The position numbers were made by a program, and so were the translations under genes. The notes below the pieces were generated by a model, which saw only the letters and a program-made list of their open reading frames with translations, did no database searches and was not told where the DNA came from. 38,202 bases of DNA from Xanthomonas nasturtii. Lineage in GTDB: Bacteria > Pseudomonadota > Gammaproteobacteria > Xanthomonadales > Xanthomonadaceae. This document shows positions 16,951 through 24,615 of this stretch, piece after piece; within the stretch, counting starts at the first letter, position 1; the number at the start of each line of letters is the position of its first letter. Where the stretch lies: positions 1 to 38,202 of the forward strand of contig NZ_LYMI01000037.1 of assembly GCF_001660815.1 (NCBI RefSeq). The letters are read 5' to 3'.

Positions 16951-17670
16951 ATGACTTCCGTTTCGCACACATCTAGACCCACCTTGCTGCTGCTTTGCGG
17001 CCTGCTCTGCGACGCCGTTATCTGGCAGCCGCAGCGCGATGCGCTGGCCGATCTGGCCGATGTGCAGGTACTGGATTTCCCCGGGTTCGACAGCATCGTG
17101 CAGATGGCTACCCATGTGCTGGCCATCGCACCGCCGCAGTTTGCGCTGGCCGGGCACTCGATGGGCGGGCGGGTGGCGCTGGAGATCATGCGTCAGGCGC
17201 CCGAGCGGGTGACGCAGCTGGCACTGTTCGATACTGGCATTGCGCCGCGTCGCGATGGCGAACGCGAGGAGCGCCAGGCGCTGGTGGATCTGGCGCAGGC
17301 GCAAGGCATGCATGCGCTGGCGCTGGCCTGGTTGCCACCGATGCTGCACCCCGCACGCATCGCCGATACCGGCGTGATGCAAGACCTCAGCGCGATGGTG
17401 CAGCGCCAAACCGCGCAGAGCTTTGCCGGTCAGGTCAACGCGTTGCTGGAGCGCCCGGATGCCGCGCCGGTGCTTGCGCAGATCCGCTGCCCCACCTTAC
17501 TGGGGGTTGGGCGCCAGGATGCCTGGAGCCCGCTGGCACGGCATCAAGACATGGCGCGGCAGATTCCGCAGGCGCGTCTGGCCGTGTTCGAAGAGTGCGG
17601 GCATATGGCGCCGGTGGAAGCACCCGCTGCGGTGACGGTGGCGCTGCGCGATTGGTTGCAGGCCGCGTGA
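16951..17670 (+). CDS. Alpha/beta-fold hydrolase
   Basis: The 239-residue protein has a complete serine hydrolase triad. Ser70 lies in the nucleophile elbow AGHSMGG, Asp190 in GVGRQDAWSP and His218 in EECGHMAP. LLLLCGLLCDAVIWQP near the N terminus forms the oxyanion-hole strand. The length and absence of a signal peptide indicate a cytoplasmic enzyme. It lies at the edge of an aromatic-catabolism region and could hydrolyse a ring-cleavage product, lactone or ester, but neighbours on the same strand give no operon proof and the substrate is unknown. The ATG at 16951 has no clear ribosome binding site. Confidence 0.85.
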   Translation: MTSVSHTSRPTLLLLCGLLCDAVIWQPQRDALADLADVQVLDFPGFDSIVQMATHVLAIAPPQFALAGHSMGGRVALEIMRQAPERVTQLALFDTGIAPRRDGEREERQALVDLAQAQGMHALALAWLPPMLHPARIADTGVMQDLSAMVQRQTAQSFAGQVNALLERPDAAPVLAQIRCPTLLGVGRQDAWSPLARHQDMARQIPQARLAVFEECGHMAPVEAPAAVTVALRDWLQAA

Positions 17671-17753
17671 TGGCGCAGGTGAAGCGGCGTCTGCCTAGCC
17701 GCGGCAGCTGCTGACCGCGTCGACCGGTAATGGCTGGACTTCAAGGAGGCTGC

Positions 17754-18185
17754 ATGCACGACGATGCATCGATCATCATTGCCTGCGAGCAATTGATCCG
17801 CCGGTTTGCGCTTTACAACGATCGCCACGATTACGAGCAACTCGCTGCATTGTTTACTGACGATGGCGTGTTTGCGCGCCCGAGCGCACCTGACGTGCCC
17901 GTGCATGGACGCGAAGCGATCTTGGAGGCTTTCCGCGCTCGCGCGCCACGCAACACCTGTCATTTGATGCTCAATACCCTGGTCAGCGTCCAATCGAGCA
18001 CGCTGGCCCATGCGCATAGCCATGTGCTGCTCTACAGCGCACCGCAGGCCGACGCGTCTGTCCCCTGGACGGCGCAGGCGCCTGCACTGATCGGCACCTT
18101 CGACGATGTGCTGGTGCACCAAGACAACCAATGGTTGTTCAAGCAACGCCTCGGCGCATTGCTGCTGCGCGTCGAGGCGCACTGA
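17754..18185 (+). CDS. NTF2-like / SnoaL-like domain protein
   Basis: The 143-residue protein matches the small cone-shaped NTF2-like fold. An N-terminal helix (CEQLIRRFALYNDRHDYEQLAALFTDD without a break) leads to VFARPS, then VHGREAILEAFRAR, NTCHLMLNTLVSV and a C-terminal sheet ending KQRLGALLLRVEA. Such domains occur as isomerases, dehydratases, small subunits of aromatic-ring dioxygenases and proteins of unknown role. A near-perfect AAGGAGG at 17743-17749 lies four bases before the ATG at 17754, which fixes the start. It is on the same strand as the channel gene 121 bp downstream. A role with aromatic compounds is only suggested by position. Confidence 0.8.
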   Translation: MHDDASIIIACEQLIRRFALYNDRHDYEQLAALFTDDGVFARPSAPDVPVHGREAILEAFRARAPRNTCHLMLNTLVSVQSSTLAHAHSHVLLYSAPQADASVPWTAQAPALIGTFDDVLVHQDNQWLFKQRLGALLLRVEAH

Positions 18186-18306
18186 CCGAGATTGATCGCG
18201 GTCTTTCTGTTCAACGATGTCGCCGGCCCTGACAGGCGGCATCTCGACACTGCTCTCCCCCAAGTCGCGTTGCCTCAATCGCCCATCTTCGTTGGAGAAT
18301 CGCCTA

Positions 18307-19335
18307 GTGGAACGCGCATGTTCGTTTGTTGCTCGTCGTCGCTCATCGCTCCGGTCGCATCGCCTGCGCGCCGGCAGCTTGACTCTGCTGCTGGGTGCGC
18401 TGGCGCCGGCGGCGGCCTCCGCACAAGCCGTGCCTGACACAGTTCCGGTGCCGCAAGGCATCAACCTGGGTGGCACCAGTTTTTTCGATGGTTTTGGTTC
18501 CACCCAACCTGGTTGGACGGTGATCGAATATCTGCGCCATGCACACCTGAATGCCGTGCTGGATGCGCAAGGCAAAGATTCGCCGGCGTTTCGCGATCCG
18601 AAGATCAGCAGCTCGGCAGCGCTGACCCAGCTTATCTACGTGACGCCCTACAAATGGCTGGGTGGCACGATTTCCGTCGACGCCATCGTGCCGCTGGTCA
18701 ACCAGAATGCCTCGTTTGCCGCCGACAGCCCGGTGCGGTTGAGCGACAACGGATTCGGCATTGGCGATATCGCGATCGGGGCGGCGTTGCAGATGCCGCC
18801 GGTGATGCGCAACGACCGGATCTTGCTGTTTCAGCGCTTCGCCCTGGTGGCATTTGCACCGGTGGGCAAGTTCGATCGCGACATCGCGATCAACCAGAGC
18901 ACCGGCTACTGGTCGTTCTCGCCGCATTGGGCATTTACGGTACAGCCCACCGATAACTGGGAGGTCAGCATGCGGCTGCATTACATGTACAACTTCCGCA
19001 CCGACCGTGCCGGTGGAGTGCCGCCAATTCCTGGTTTCCAGTTCCGCAACGGCCAGGCAGGCGATCTGGCGTGGCTGAATTTTGCCAGCTCGGTCAAGGT
19101 GACCGAGCAGCTGCGGGTCGGTGTCAACGGCTTCTACCTACAGCAGCTGCAAGATAACCGGACCAATGGCCAGCGCGTGCCCGACAGCAAACGCACACAG
19201 TTCTACATGGGGCCAGGGCTTTCGTGGCGGTTGGACGCGAAGAACGTGCTCAATTTCAATGTCTACCTGCCGGTCGAGGTCAAGAACTCGGTAGCCGGAA
19301 ACACCTTCAACCTGATGTTCGTGCACTCGCTATAG
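18307..19335 (+). CDS. Outer-membrane channel of the phenol MetA-pathway (SphA-like) family
   Basis: The product fits Pfam MetA-pathway_phenol_deg, beta-barrel proteins found beside aromatic-degradation genes and thought to carry hydrophobic or phenolic substrates across the outer membrane. From the GTG at 18307 it has 342 residues: an Arg-rich start, a signal peptide ending ASA-QA near residue 40, then alternating strands such as INLGGTSFFDGFG, WLGGTISVDAIVPLVNQ, GFGIGDIAIGAAL, WSFSPHWAFTVQPTDNWEVS and the terminal NTFNLMFVHSL. GGAG at 18294-18297 lies nine bases ahead of the GTG. An open frame upstream from 18217 lacks this site. Transport of hydroxycinnamates or their products is inferred from the neighbourhood. 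Confidence 0.83.
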   Translation: MERACSFVARRRSSLRSHRLRAGSLTLLLGALAPAAASAQAVPDTVPVPQGINLGGTSFFDGFGSTQPGWTVIEYLRHAHLNAVLDAQGKDSPAFRDPKISSSAALTQLIYVTPYKWLGGTISVDAIVPLVNQNASFAADSPVRLSDNGFGIGDIAIGAALQMPPVMRNDRILLFQRFALVAFAPVGKFDRDIAINQSTGYWSFSPHWAFTVQPTDNWEVSMRLHYMYNFRTDRAGGVPPIPGFQFRNGQAGDLAWLNFASSVKVTEQLRVGVNGFYLQQLQDNRTNGQRVPDSKRTQFYMGPGLSWRLDAKNVLNFNVYLPVEVKNSVAGNTFNLMFVHSL

Positions 19336-19349
19336 CGCAAGCAAGGCGG

Positions 19350-19382
19350 CATGCACGCCGATCGTCTTGGTCGGCGTGCATG
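19350..19382. terminator. Strong hairpin between convergent channel and gntR genes
   Basis: CATGCACGCCGA at 19350-19361 pairs perfectly with TCGGCGTGCATG at 19371-19382 around a nine-base loop. It lies 14 bases after the channel stop and 130 bases from the gntR stop on the other strand. There is no T tract, so it may be a processing or attenuation hairpin instead of a classical intrinsic terminator. Confidence 0.6.
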
Positions 19383-19512
19383 GTCGAATGGCGCCATGTC
19401 TTGCTGTATGCGTGGTCATGCGTCGCAGGTACGACCGACATCCGCTTCACGTACATCGATGCCCGATGCCAGTCCCTTTACTCGGCGCGCGGCCCCGTGC
19501 ACCCATGAGGCA

Positions 19513-20187
19513 TCACAGGCCCATGCTGTGCCGCTGCGTATTGGCATGTTCGCGGAACAGCAATTCCGCACGTGCGCCATCGCGTTGCTCGATAGCCGCG
19601 ACGATCGCACCATGCTGGCGGTGCCCGTAATAGAGGTCGTCATAAGCCAGCGTGGCAGTGCGCTGACCGAACACCACGTTGACCGGGCTGACGAACGGCA
19701 CCAGCGTGCAGCGGTCCACGGTCTCGGTAAGGATCGGTTTGTTGGCCGCCACCACGATGGCGCGATGGAAGCGGGCATTGATCGCGCCGTAGGTCTGCTC
19801 GTCGCCGGCATCAAGGCTGCGCTTGGCAAACAGCCGGTCGCCTTCGCACAGACAATCACGCAGGGTGGAGAGCAAGGTGGCCGATGCGCCCTGTTCGGCC
19901 ACCGTGCGCGCTGCCATGCCCTCCATCAGCGCGCGCACCGCCAGGGCATCCAGGCTTTCCTGCTGGCTGAAGCGCCGTATCGCATAGCCACGGTTACCGA
20001 CCTGCACCAACAGGCCCTCCTGGCATAACGCCGGCAGCGCCTGGCGAATGGGCGTGCGCGAAATGGCCAGGCGCTCGGCCAGGGCCGCCTCGGTGATGCG
20101 CTCGCCGGGGGCAAAGGTGCCGCACAGGATCAATTCGCGTAGCTGCTGTACCGCTTGCAATCGGTGGTTGTTCGCCATTGGCTCCAT
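19513..20187 (-). CDS. GntR-family (FCD-type) transcriptional regulator
   Basis: The 224-residue protein has an N-terminal winged helix-turn-helix: LRELILCGTFAPGERITEAALAERLAISRTPIRQAL, written here in parts, carries the GntR hallmarks PGE-RI, EAALAERL and SRTPIRQAL. An all-helical FCD effector domain follows (about 85-215), with INARFHRAIV and the metal or ligand histidines typical of FadR/VanR-like regulators. Start choice is between ATG at 20187 and ATG at 20178; both precede the HTH. It is divergent from ligB, and the intervening 234 bp hold palindromes suited to such a dimer. VanR-type members respond to vanillate-like acids, so an aromatic ligand is plausible. Confidence 0.87.
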   Translation of the reverse strand: MEPMANNHRLQAVQQLRELILCGTFAPGERITEAALAERLAISRTPIRQALPALCQEGLLVQVGNRGYAIRRFSQQESLDALAVRALMEGMAARTVAEQGASATLLSTLRDCLCEGDRLFAKRSLDAGDEQTYGAINARFHRAIVVAANKPILTETVDRCTLVPFVSPVNVVFGQRTATLAYDDLYYGHRQHGAIVAAIEQRDGARAELLFREHANTQRHSMGL

Positions 20188-20283
20188 TCTCTCGCGCCGT
20201 ACTGCAGCGCACGTTCCTTCGAAGGGGGAAAACTCGCAATTACTTGTATAAAAACCTTGCAGATGAGGTCGCTTGATGGCAAT

Positions 20284-20345
20284 TTGGATCCCAAGGATAC
20301 CGTTTTGGCGATCCGGAGTGGTTGGTCGTCCGTGTTGGGATCCAT
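20284..20345. promoter_or_regulatory. Paired TTGG-N3-CCAa palindromes between gntR and ligB
   Basis: TTGGATCCCAA at 20284-20294 and TTGGGATCCAt at 20335-20345 are each short palindromes (TTGG, three bases, CCAa). Together they form an exact 10-bp inverted repeat (20285-20294 against 20335-20344). Their centres lie about 51 bp apart, close to five helical turns. A weaker related word, TTGGCGATCCGG, starts at 20305 between them. The spacing and position in the divergent control region suggest binding of a dimeric regulator, the GntR protein at 19513-20187 or the LysR protein at 21755-22756, to two sites on one face of the DNA. Confidence 0.5.
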
Positions 20346-20421
20346 TGCATCGTCGATCCTGACTCAATCAATGGCGTGCGCGCTGCCTTTTGCTGGCGGC
20401 GGTGCGTCGCAGGAGCAAAGC

Positions 20422-21318
20422 ATGGCTAGCATCATCGGCGGCATCGGAACCTCGCACGTTCCCACCATCGGCGTGGCCTACGACAAGGGCAAGCAACAGG
20501 ATCCGGTGTGGAAGCCGTTGTTCGACGGCTACACGCCGGTGGCTGAGTGGCTGGCCAAACAGCGGGCCGACGTGCTGGTGTTCTTCTACAACGACCACTG
20601 CACGACCTTTTTCTTTGATCTGTATCCGACCTTCGCGCTGGGCGTCGGCGAGCGCTTTCCGGTTGCCGACGAAGGCGCAGGCCTGCGTAACCTGCCTGCG
20701 ATCCGCGGCGATGTGCAGCTGCAAGCGCATATCGCCGAGTGCCTGGTCAACGACGAATTCGATCTGACGGTGTTTCAGGACAAGCCCATCGACCACGGCT
20801 GCGCGGCTCCGCTGCCGCTGCTGTGGCCGCATGTGCCGGACTGGCCGGGCACGGTGGTGCCGATTGCGATCAACGTCCTGCAATACCCGCTGCCGACGGC
20901 ACGCCGTTGCTACCGCCTGGGCCAGGCGGTGCGTCGTGCGATCGAGTCTTACCCGCAAGATCTCAGGGTGGTAGTGGTTGGCACCGGCGGGCTATCGCAT
21001 CAGATCCATGGCGAGCGCACCGGCTTCAACAACACCGAGTGGGACATGGAGTTTCTGGACCGCTTCCAGCACGCGCCGGAAACGCTGACCGATCTCACCC
21101 ACACCGACTACGTACGCCTGGGCGGTGCAGAGAGCGTGGAGCAGATCATGTGGCTGGCGATGCGCGGCGCCCTCGACGGGCCGATCCGCAAGCTGCATCA
21201 GAACTACTACCTGATGACCACCACCGCGATGACCGTGGTGCTGTACGAGCCGGGCGAAGAAGCGGCCGGCGCGCCGCGTTCGGCCGAGCTGCTCGCACGC
21301 ACTGCCGACGCGGCATGA
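20422..21318 (+). CDS. ligB: Extradiol dioxygenase catalytic subunit, protocatechuate 4,5-dioxygenase beta-like
   Basis: The 298-residue protein belongs to the LigB superfamily of Fe(II) type II extradiol dioxygenases. With an offset of about two residues it keeps all catalytic residues of Sphingobium LigB: His12 (GTSHVP), His59 (YNDHC), the catalytic base His193 (GGLSHQIHGE) and Glu240 (GAESVEQIMW), matching His12, His61, His195 and Glu242. The ATG at 20422 has AGGAG six bases upstream. ligA starts 11 bases after its stop. Separate alpha and beta subunits fit protocatechuate 4,5-dioxygenase better than the fused gallate dioxygenases, but gallate or methylgallate remain possible substrates. 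Confidence 0.9.
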   Translation: MASIIGGIGTSHVPTIGVAYDKGKQQDPVWKPLFDGYTPVAEWLAKQRADVLVFFYNDHCTTFFFDLYPTFALGVGERFPVADEGAGLRNLPAIRGDVQLQAHIAECLVNDEFDLTVFQDKPIDHGCAAPLPLLWPHVPDWPGTVVPIAINVLQYPLPTARRCYRLGQAVRRAIESYPQDLRVVVVGTGGLSHQIHGERTGFNNTEWDMEFLDRFQHAPETLTDLTHTDYVRLGGAESVEQIMWLAMRGALDGPIRKLHQNYYLMTTTAMTVVLYEPGEEAAGAPRSAELLARTADAA

Positions 21319-21328
21319 GGAGCTGCTG

Positions 21329-21688
21329 ATGAATCCGCAAACCCATGGCATGGAGCAGATCGGCGGCACGTATCTGTTCGATCTGCGCACCAGCAATCGT
21401 GCGCTGCGCCTCAATCGGTTTTTCTGGCACATGATCCGCGCCCCATGGCGCGATCGTTTTTTACAGGATGCGGAAGTCCTGATGCAGGAAGCCGAACTCA
21501 CCGAGCAGGAGAAGGCGCTGATCCGTGCGCGCGACTGGCTCGGGCTGGTGCAGTACGGCGCCAATTTCTTCGTCATCGAAAAATTCGCGCGCGTGGTGCG
21601 TATGACCAATCTGCAGGTCTACGCGATCATGCGCGGCGAATCGTTCGAAGACTTCATGCAGACGCGGCGTGTGCCCGATGCGCGCTGA
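21329..21688 (+). CDS. ligA: Protocatechuate 4,5-dioxygenase alpha-like subunit
   Basis: The 119-residue all-helical protein matches the LigA (PF07746) small subunit. LNRFFWHMIRAP, FLQDAEVLMQEAELTEQEKALI, DWLGLVQYGANFF and MTNLQVYAIMRGESFEDFM, the last two forming the lid over the active site of the beta subunit, are visible in order. It follows ligB by ten bases with GAGGAG ahead of the ATG, so both are made from one message. Sphingobium LigA has about 139 residues; this version is slightly shorter at the N terminus. It has no catalytic metal ligands of its own. Confidence 0.9.
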   Translation: MNPQTHGMEQIGGTYLFDLRTSNRALRLNRFFWHMIRAPWRDRFLQDAEVLMQEAELTEQEKALIRARDWLGLVQYGANFFVIEKFARVVRMTNLQVYAIMRGESFEDFMQTRRVPDAR

Positions 21689-21754
21689 GCTGCCCGCGGC
21701 AGCTGTGCGCCGCCTCGCCGCGTTAACCGACTTCCCAACGTAAGGCCTACCCCC

Positions 21755-22756
21755 ATGACCATGTCCTCCGTGTTCTTCGAACACCGCATCAAGGTCCGGC
21801 ATCTACGTGTCATCGAGGCGCTGGACCGGCAGAAAAGCCTGCTACGCGCCTCACGCGTTTTGAATGTCACCCAACCCGCGCTCACACGCGCCTTGCAGGA
21901 GATCGAAGAGATCGTCGGCGCGCCGTTGTTCGAGCGGCACTCGCGCGGCGTGCGCCCCAATGCGATGGGCGAGGTGCTGGTGCAGACCGCACACGTAGTG
22001 CTGGGCCAGTTACGCCGCGCGCAGGACACCTTCGAAGGGCTGCTGCAGGACGATGCGCTCACGATCACCGTGGGCGCGTTGCCGGTGGCGGCCAGCGGCT
22101 TGCTGCCAGCGGTGCTGGCTGCGTTGTATCGCGCCGAACCCACGCTGCGGGTGCGCCTGCTGCACGGCCGCACCGATGAATTGTTGCCCAAGCTGGCCGG
22201 CAACGAGATCGACCTGGTGGTGGGGCGGCTGTATCCGCTGGCCCGTTACGACGCGCTGATCCGCAAGGTGCTGTACCAGGATCCGATTGCGCTGGTGGCG
22301 CGCAGCGACCATCCGTTGTTCGCCAATGGCCCGGTGCGCATTGCCGAAGCTGCGGCGTACCGGCAGGTGCTGCCGACCCTGAGCCAGCATGTGGAACGCG
22401 ACGTGGCACAGGTGATGCGCGAACACGGCCTGGCAACGCGCGACCAGTTGCGTTCCAGCTCGGCCAGTTTCACTCGCGAAATTCTGCTCGGTACCGACAG
22501 CATCGCGGTGATGCCGAGCATGATGGTGGCCGGGGATATCGCACGTGGCGAGTTACGTGCGTTTCAGCTGCAGCAGCCCTCGCAGGCACGCGCGGGCGGT
22601 GTGATCTACCGCGACGGCAGCGCAATCCACAAACCCGGCGTGCGTTTGCTGATGCGCGAGCTGGAGAACCAGCTCGCACTCATGGCCGAACAGGGCGCGG
22701 TGTGGGTGGACGACCGCGTTGGCGAAGACGATTTGTTGTTGGATGCGTCTGCATGA
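21755..22756 (+). CDS. LysR-family regulator, PcaQ/GalR-like
   Basis: The 333-residue protein has a LysR N-terminal winged helix with IKVRHLRVIEALDRQKSLLRAS, VTQPALTRALQEIE and LFERHSRGVRPN (residues about 9-68). A periplasmic-binding-protein-like effector domain follows (about 95-300), with ITVGALPVAASGLLP, NEIDLVVGRLYP and ILLGTDSIAVMPS. It resembles PcaQ-type regulators of protocatechuate genes. It lies 66 bp after ligA on the same strand, so it may be co-transcribed with ligBA and autoregulate. Effector and targets are inferred from position; the GntR gene on the other side of ligBA is a competing regulator. Confidence 0.88.
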   Translation: MTMSSVFFEHRIKVRHLRVIEALDRQKSLLRASRVLNVTQPALTRALQEIEEIVGAPLFERHSRGVRPNAMGEVLVQTAHVVLGQLRRAQDTFEGLLQDDALTITVGALPVAASGLLPAVLAALYRAEPTLRVRLLHGRTDELLPKLAGNEIDLVVGRLYPLARYDALIRKVLYQDPIALVARSDHPLFANGPVRIAEAAAYRQVLPTLSQHVERDVAQVMREHGLATRDQLRSSSASFTREILLGTDSIAVMPSMMVAGDIARGELRAFQLQQPSQARAGGVIYRDGSAIHKPGVRLLMRELENQLALMAEQGAVWVDDRVGEDDLLLDASA

Positions 22757-22768
22757 TTTTGGGTAAAG

Positions 22769-22793
22769 CCTGAGCGCTGCTTCGCTGCTCAGG
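22769..22793 (+). terminator. Hairpin after the LysR gene
   Basis: CCTGAGC at 22769-22775 pairs with GCTCAGG at 22787-22793 around an 11-base loop, 13 bases after the LysR stop. The sequence ATGATTT follows. It is a likely terminator for the ligB-ligA-lysR transcript, although the T tract is short. Confidence 0.55.
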
Positions 22794-22869
22794 ATGATTT
22801 GCACCAACGATCAACGGGCGTCCAGCGCATGGCTGTTTGACACATTGGACAACGTGTAGAAAGCAAACG

Positions 22870-22891
22870 ACGGGCAGCCCACGCTGCCCGT
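22870..22891 (-). terminator. Intrinsic terminator of the marR-ech-vdh-fcs operon
   Basis: ACGGGCAGC at 22870-22878 pairs perfectly with GCTGCCCGT at 22883-22891 around a four-base loop. Read on the minus strand it is followed by CGTTTGCTTTC, a T-rich run. It lies about 40 bases after the fcs stop, which fits an intrinsic terminator for the minus-strand operon. Confidence 0.75.
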
Positions 22892-22932
22892 TGCGCTGTT
22901 CGGGTCGCGCAGGTAGGTCGGTGCGATGCGCG

Positions 22933-24411
22933 TCAAGCCTCATTGGCCAATACGTCCTTCAAGCGCCCTTTCTGCAATTTGCCGGTCGCCGTGCGCGGCA
23001 ACGCATCGACCACGCGCAGGTGTTTGGGCACTTTGTACTTGGCCAATCGTTCGATCAGATAGCTGCGGATCTGTTCCAGGTCCGGCGCCTCATCGGCCGG
23101 AACGATCGCCAGATAGCCCACCTCGCCCCATTGCGGGTCGGCCATGCCGACCACCGCGCACTCGCGGATCTCCGGGTGATCGGCAAGCACCGCTTCGATC
23201 TCTGCCGGGTACACATTTTCGCCGCCTGAAATGAACATGTCCTTCTTGCGGTCGACCACCCAGAAGAAGCCGTCGGCATCGCGCTGCACGATATCGCCGG
23301 TGCGGAACCATCCCTGGCCATCGAGTACCTCGGCGCTGGCCTGCGGGTCGCGCCAGTAACCGGGGCTGAGATTGGGGCCGCGCAACAACAGCTCGCCGGG
23401 AACACCCACCGCGCAGTCGTCGCCATTGCCATCGACCACGCGGGTCTGCACCGCTGGCGAGGCAATGCCGACCGCGCCGAGCTTGTTGCGGATCACCTCG
23501 CAGTTCACCGACATGCCGAACACGGTGCCGGCTTCGCTCATGCCGAAGCCGCAGACCATCGGGATGCCATCGTCCAGCCAGCCGAGCAGATCGTCGCTGG
23601 CATGGGGCGCGCCGCCGCTGACCAATGCGGTGAGGTGCCGCAGCGCTGCGGCATCGAAACCGGGCTGATTGCGAAAGGCCTGCATCATCTGCGGCACGCC
23701 AACGTAGTGGGTGATGCCCAGCGATCGGTCTGCGAGCCAACCCAGCGTACGCTTGGGCTCGAAGCCATTGGACACCTGGATCGAGCCACCCACCGCCAGC
23801 ACCGGGCGCACATTGGTGACCAGGCCGATGATGTGAAACATCGGCGCTTCGCACAGGAAACTGCTGGTCGCATCCACGCGCGTGGTGACGCCGAAGTTGT
23901 GCGCCACCTGCTGCAGGTTCTGCTCGCTCAGCAACACACCTTTAGGCTGGCCGGAGGTGCCGGAGGTGAACAGGATCAGGCTGACGCGATCCGGCGGAAT
24001 CCATGGCGTGTCGGGGGGCTCCAGTGCTTCGGCGCTGGCCACGAAGCTTGCCAGGGTTTCCACCTCCGCACGTCCGGCAGCGACATCGTCGCCCAGCAAC
24101 AGGCACGGTTCCGCGCGCTGCAGCAGGGCATCCAGTTCGCTTGCACTCAAGCGCCAGTTGAGCGGCACATAGATCGCCCCGACCCGCCCGCAGGCGAAGT
24201 GCAGCGCCACCTGCCAGACCGAATTGCGCGCCAGGACCGCGAGCCGTTGCCCGTCGACGCAGCCGCGCCTGTGCAGTAATGCGGCGAGGCGGCCGATCAG
24301 GTCGTCCAGTTCGGCGTAGGTCCATTCGATACCCAGCAACAGATCGCGCGCGGCGAGCTGTTGCGGCGAAAGACGGGCGTGGAAAGCGATCGAGTCGGTC
24401 GGCATGGCCAT
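22933..24411 (-). CDS. fcs: Feruloyl-CoA (hydroxycinnamoyl-CoA) synthetase, AMP-binding
   Basis: The enzyme activates ferulate, p-coumarate or caffeate to the CoA thioester with ATP. The 492-residue protein has the ANL-superfamily motifs in order: the P-loop FTSGTSGQPKG, the aromatic-pocket GFGMSEAGT, YWRDP and WFRTGDIV, DRKKDMFISGGENVYPAEIE, and the C-terminal catalytic Lys in RTATGKLQKGRL. The ATG at 24411 (MAMPTDS) has GGAAGA upstream; the longer open frame reads as noncoding. The acid specificity is deduced from the linked ech and vdh genes, since long-chain and benzoate ligases look alike in motifs. Confidence 0.87.
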   Translation of the reverse strand: MAMPTDSIAFHARLSPQQLAARDLLLGIEWTYAELDDLIGRLAALLHRRGCVDGQRLAVLARNSVWQVALHFACGRVGAIYVPLNWRLSASELDALLQRAEPCLLLGDDVAAGRAEVETLASFVASAEALEPPDTPWIPPDRVSLILFTSGTSGQPKGVLLSEQNLQQVAHNFGVTTRVDATSSFLCEAPMFHIIGLVTNVRPVLAVGGSIQVSNGFEPKRTLGWLADRSLGITHYVGVPQMMQAFRNQPGFDAAALRHLTALVSGGAPHASDDLLGWLDDGIPMVCGFGMSEAGTVFGMSVNCEVIRNKLGAVGIASPAVQTRVVDGNGDDCAVGVPGELLLRGPNLSPGYWRDPQASAEVLDGQGWFRTGDIVQRDADGFFWVVDRKKDMFISGGENVYPAEIEAVLADHPEIRECAVVGMADPQWGEVGYLAIVPADEAPDLEQIRSYLIERLAKYKVPKHLRVVDALPRTATGKLQKGRLKDVLANEA

Positions 24412-24615
24412 GGCGCTGTCTTCCGGTAGATGGGAGTGACTGGCGTGAGTGCGACTGCTGTATGCGGAAGGTTTAAACGTGATGCAAAGCGTTTGGTACG
24501 AACGCTTCGAATGCAGGTAAACGATGCGCAGGTAACGGTGAGCAAGCAGCGAGCCGGTCGTTGACATGCAGAAACTGCCACCACGCAGCTGATCGCACGG
24601 TGGCTCGATCGCGCA
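24412..24615. other. 204-bp gap between vdh and fcs
   Basis: The gap separates two genes read on the same strand and is longer than the other spacers of the operon. It has no credible coding sequence. The imperfect palindrome around GCATTCGAAGCG near 24500-24515 (minus strand) and a modest CCACC/GGTGG stem near 24579-24604 are visible. A separate fcs promoter is possible but no clear pair of boxes was found. Confidence 0.35.

Noticed and set aside
18217..18306. ATG start at 18217 for the outer-membrane channel
   Set aside because: It would place 30 polar residues before the signal peptide, whereas the GTG at 18307 has GGAG at good spacing.
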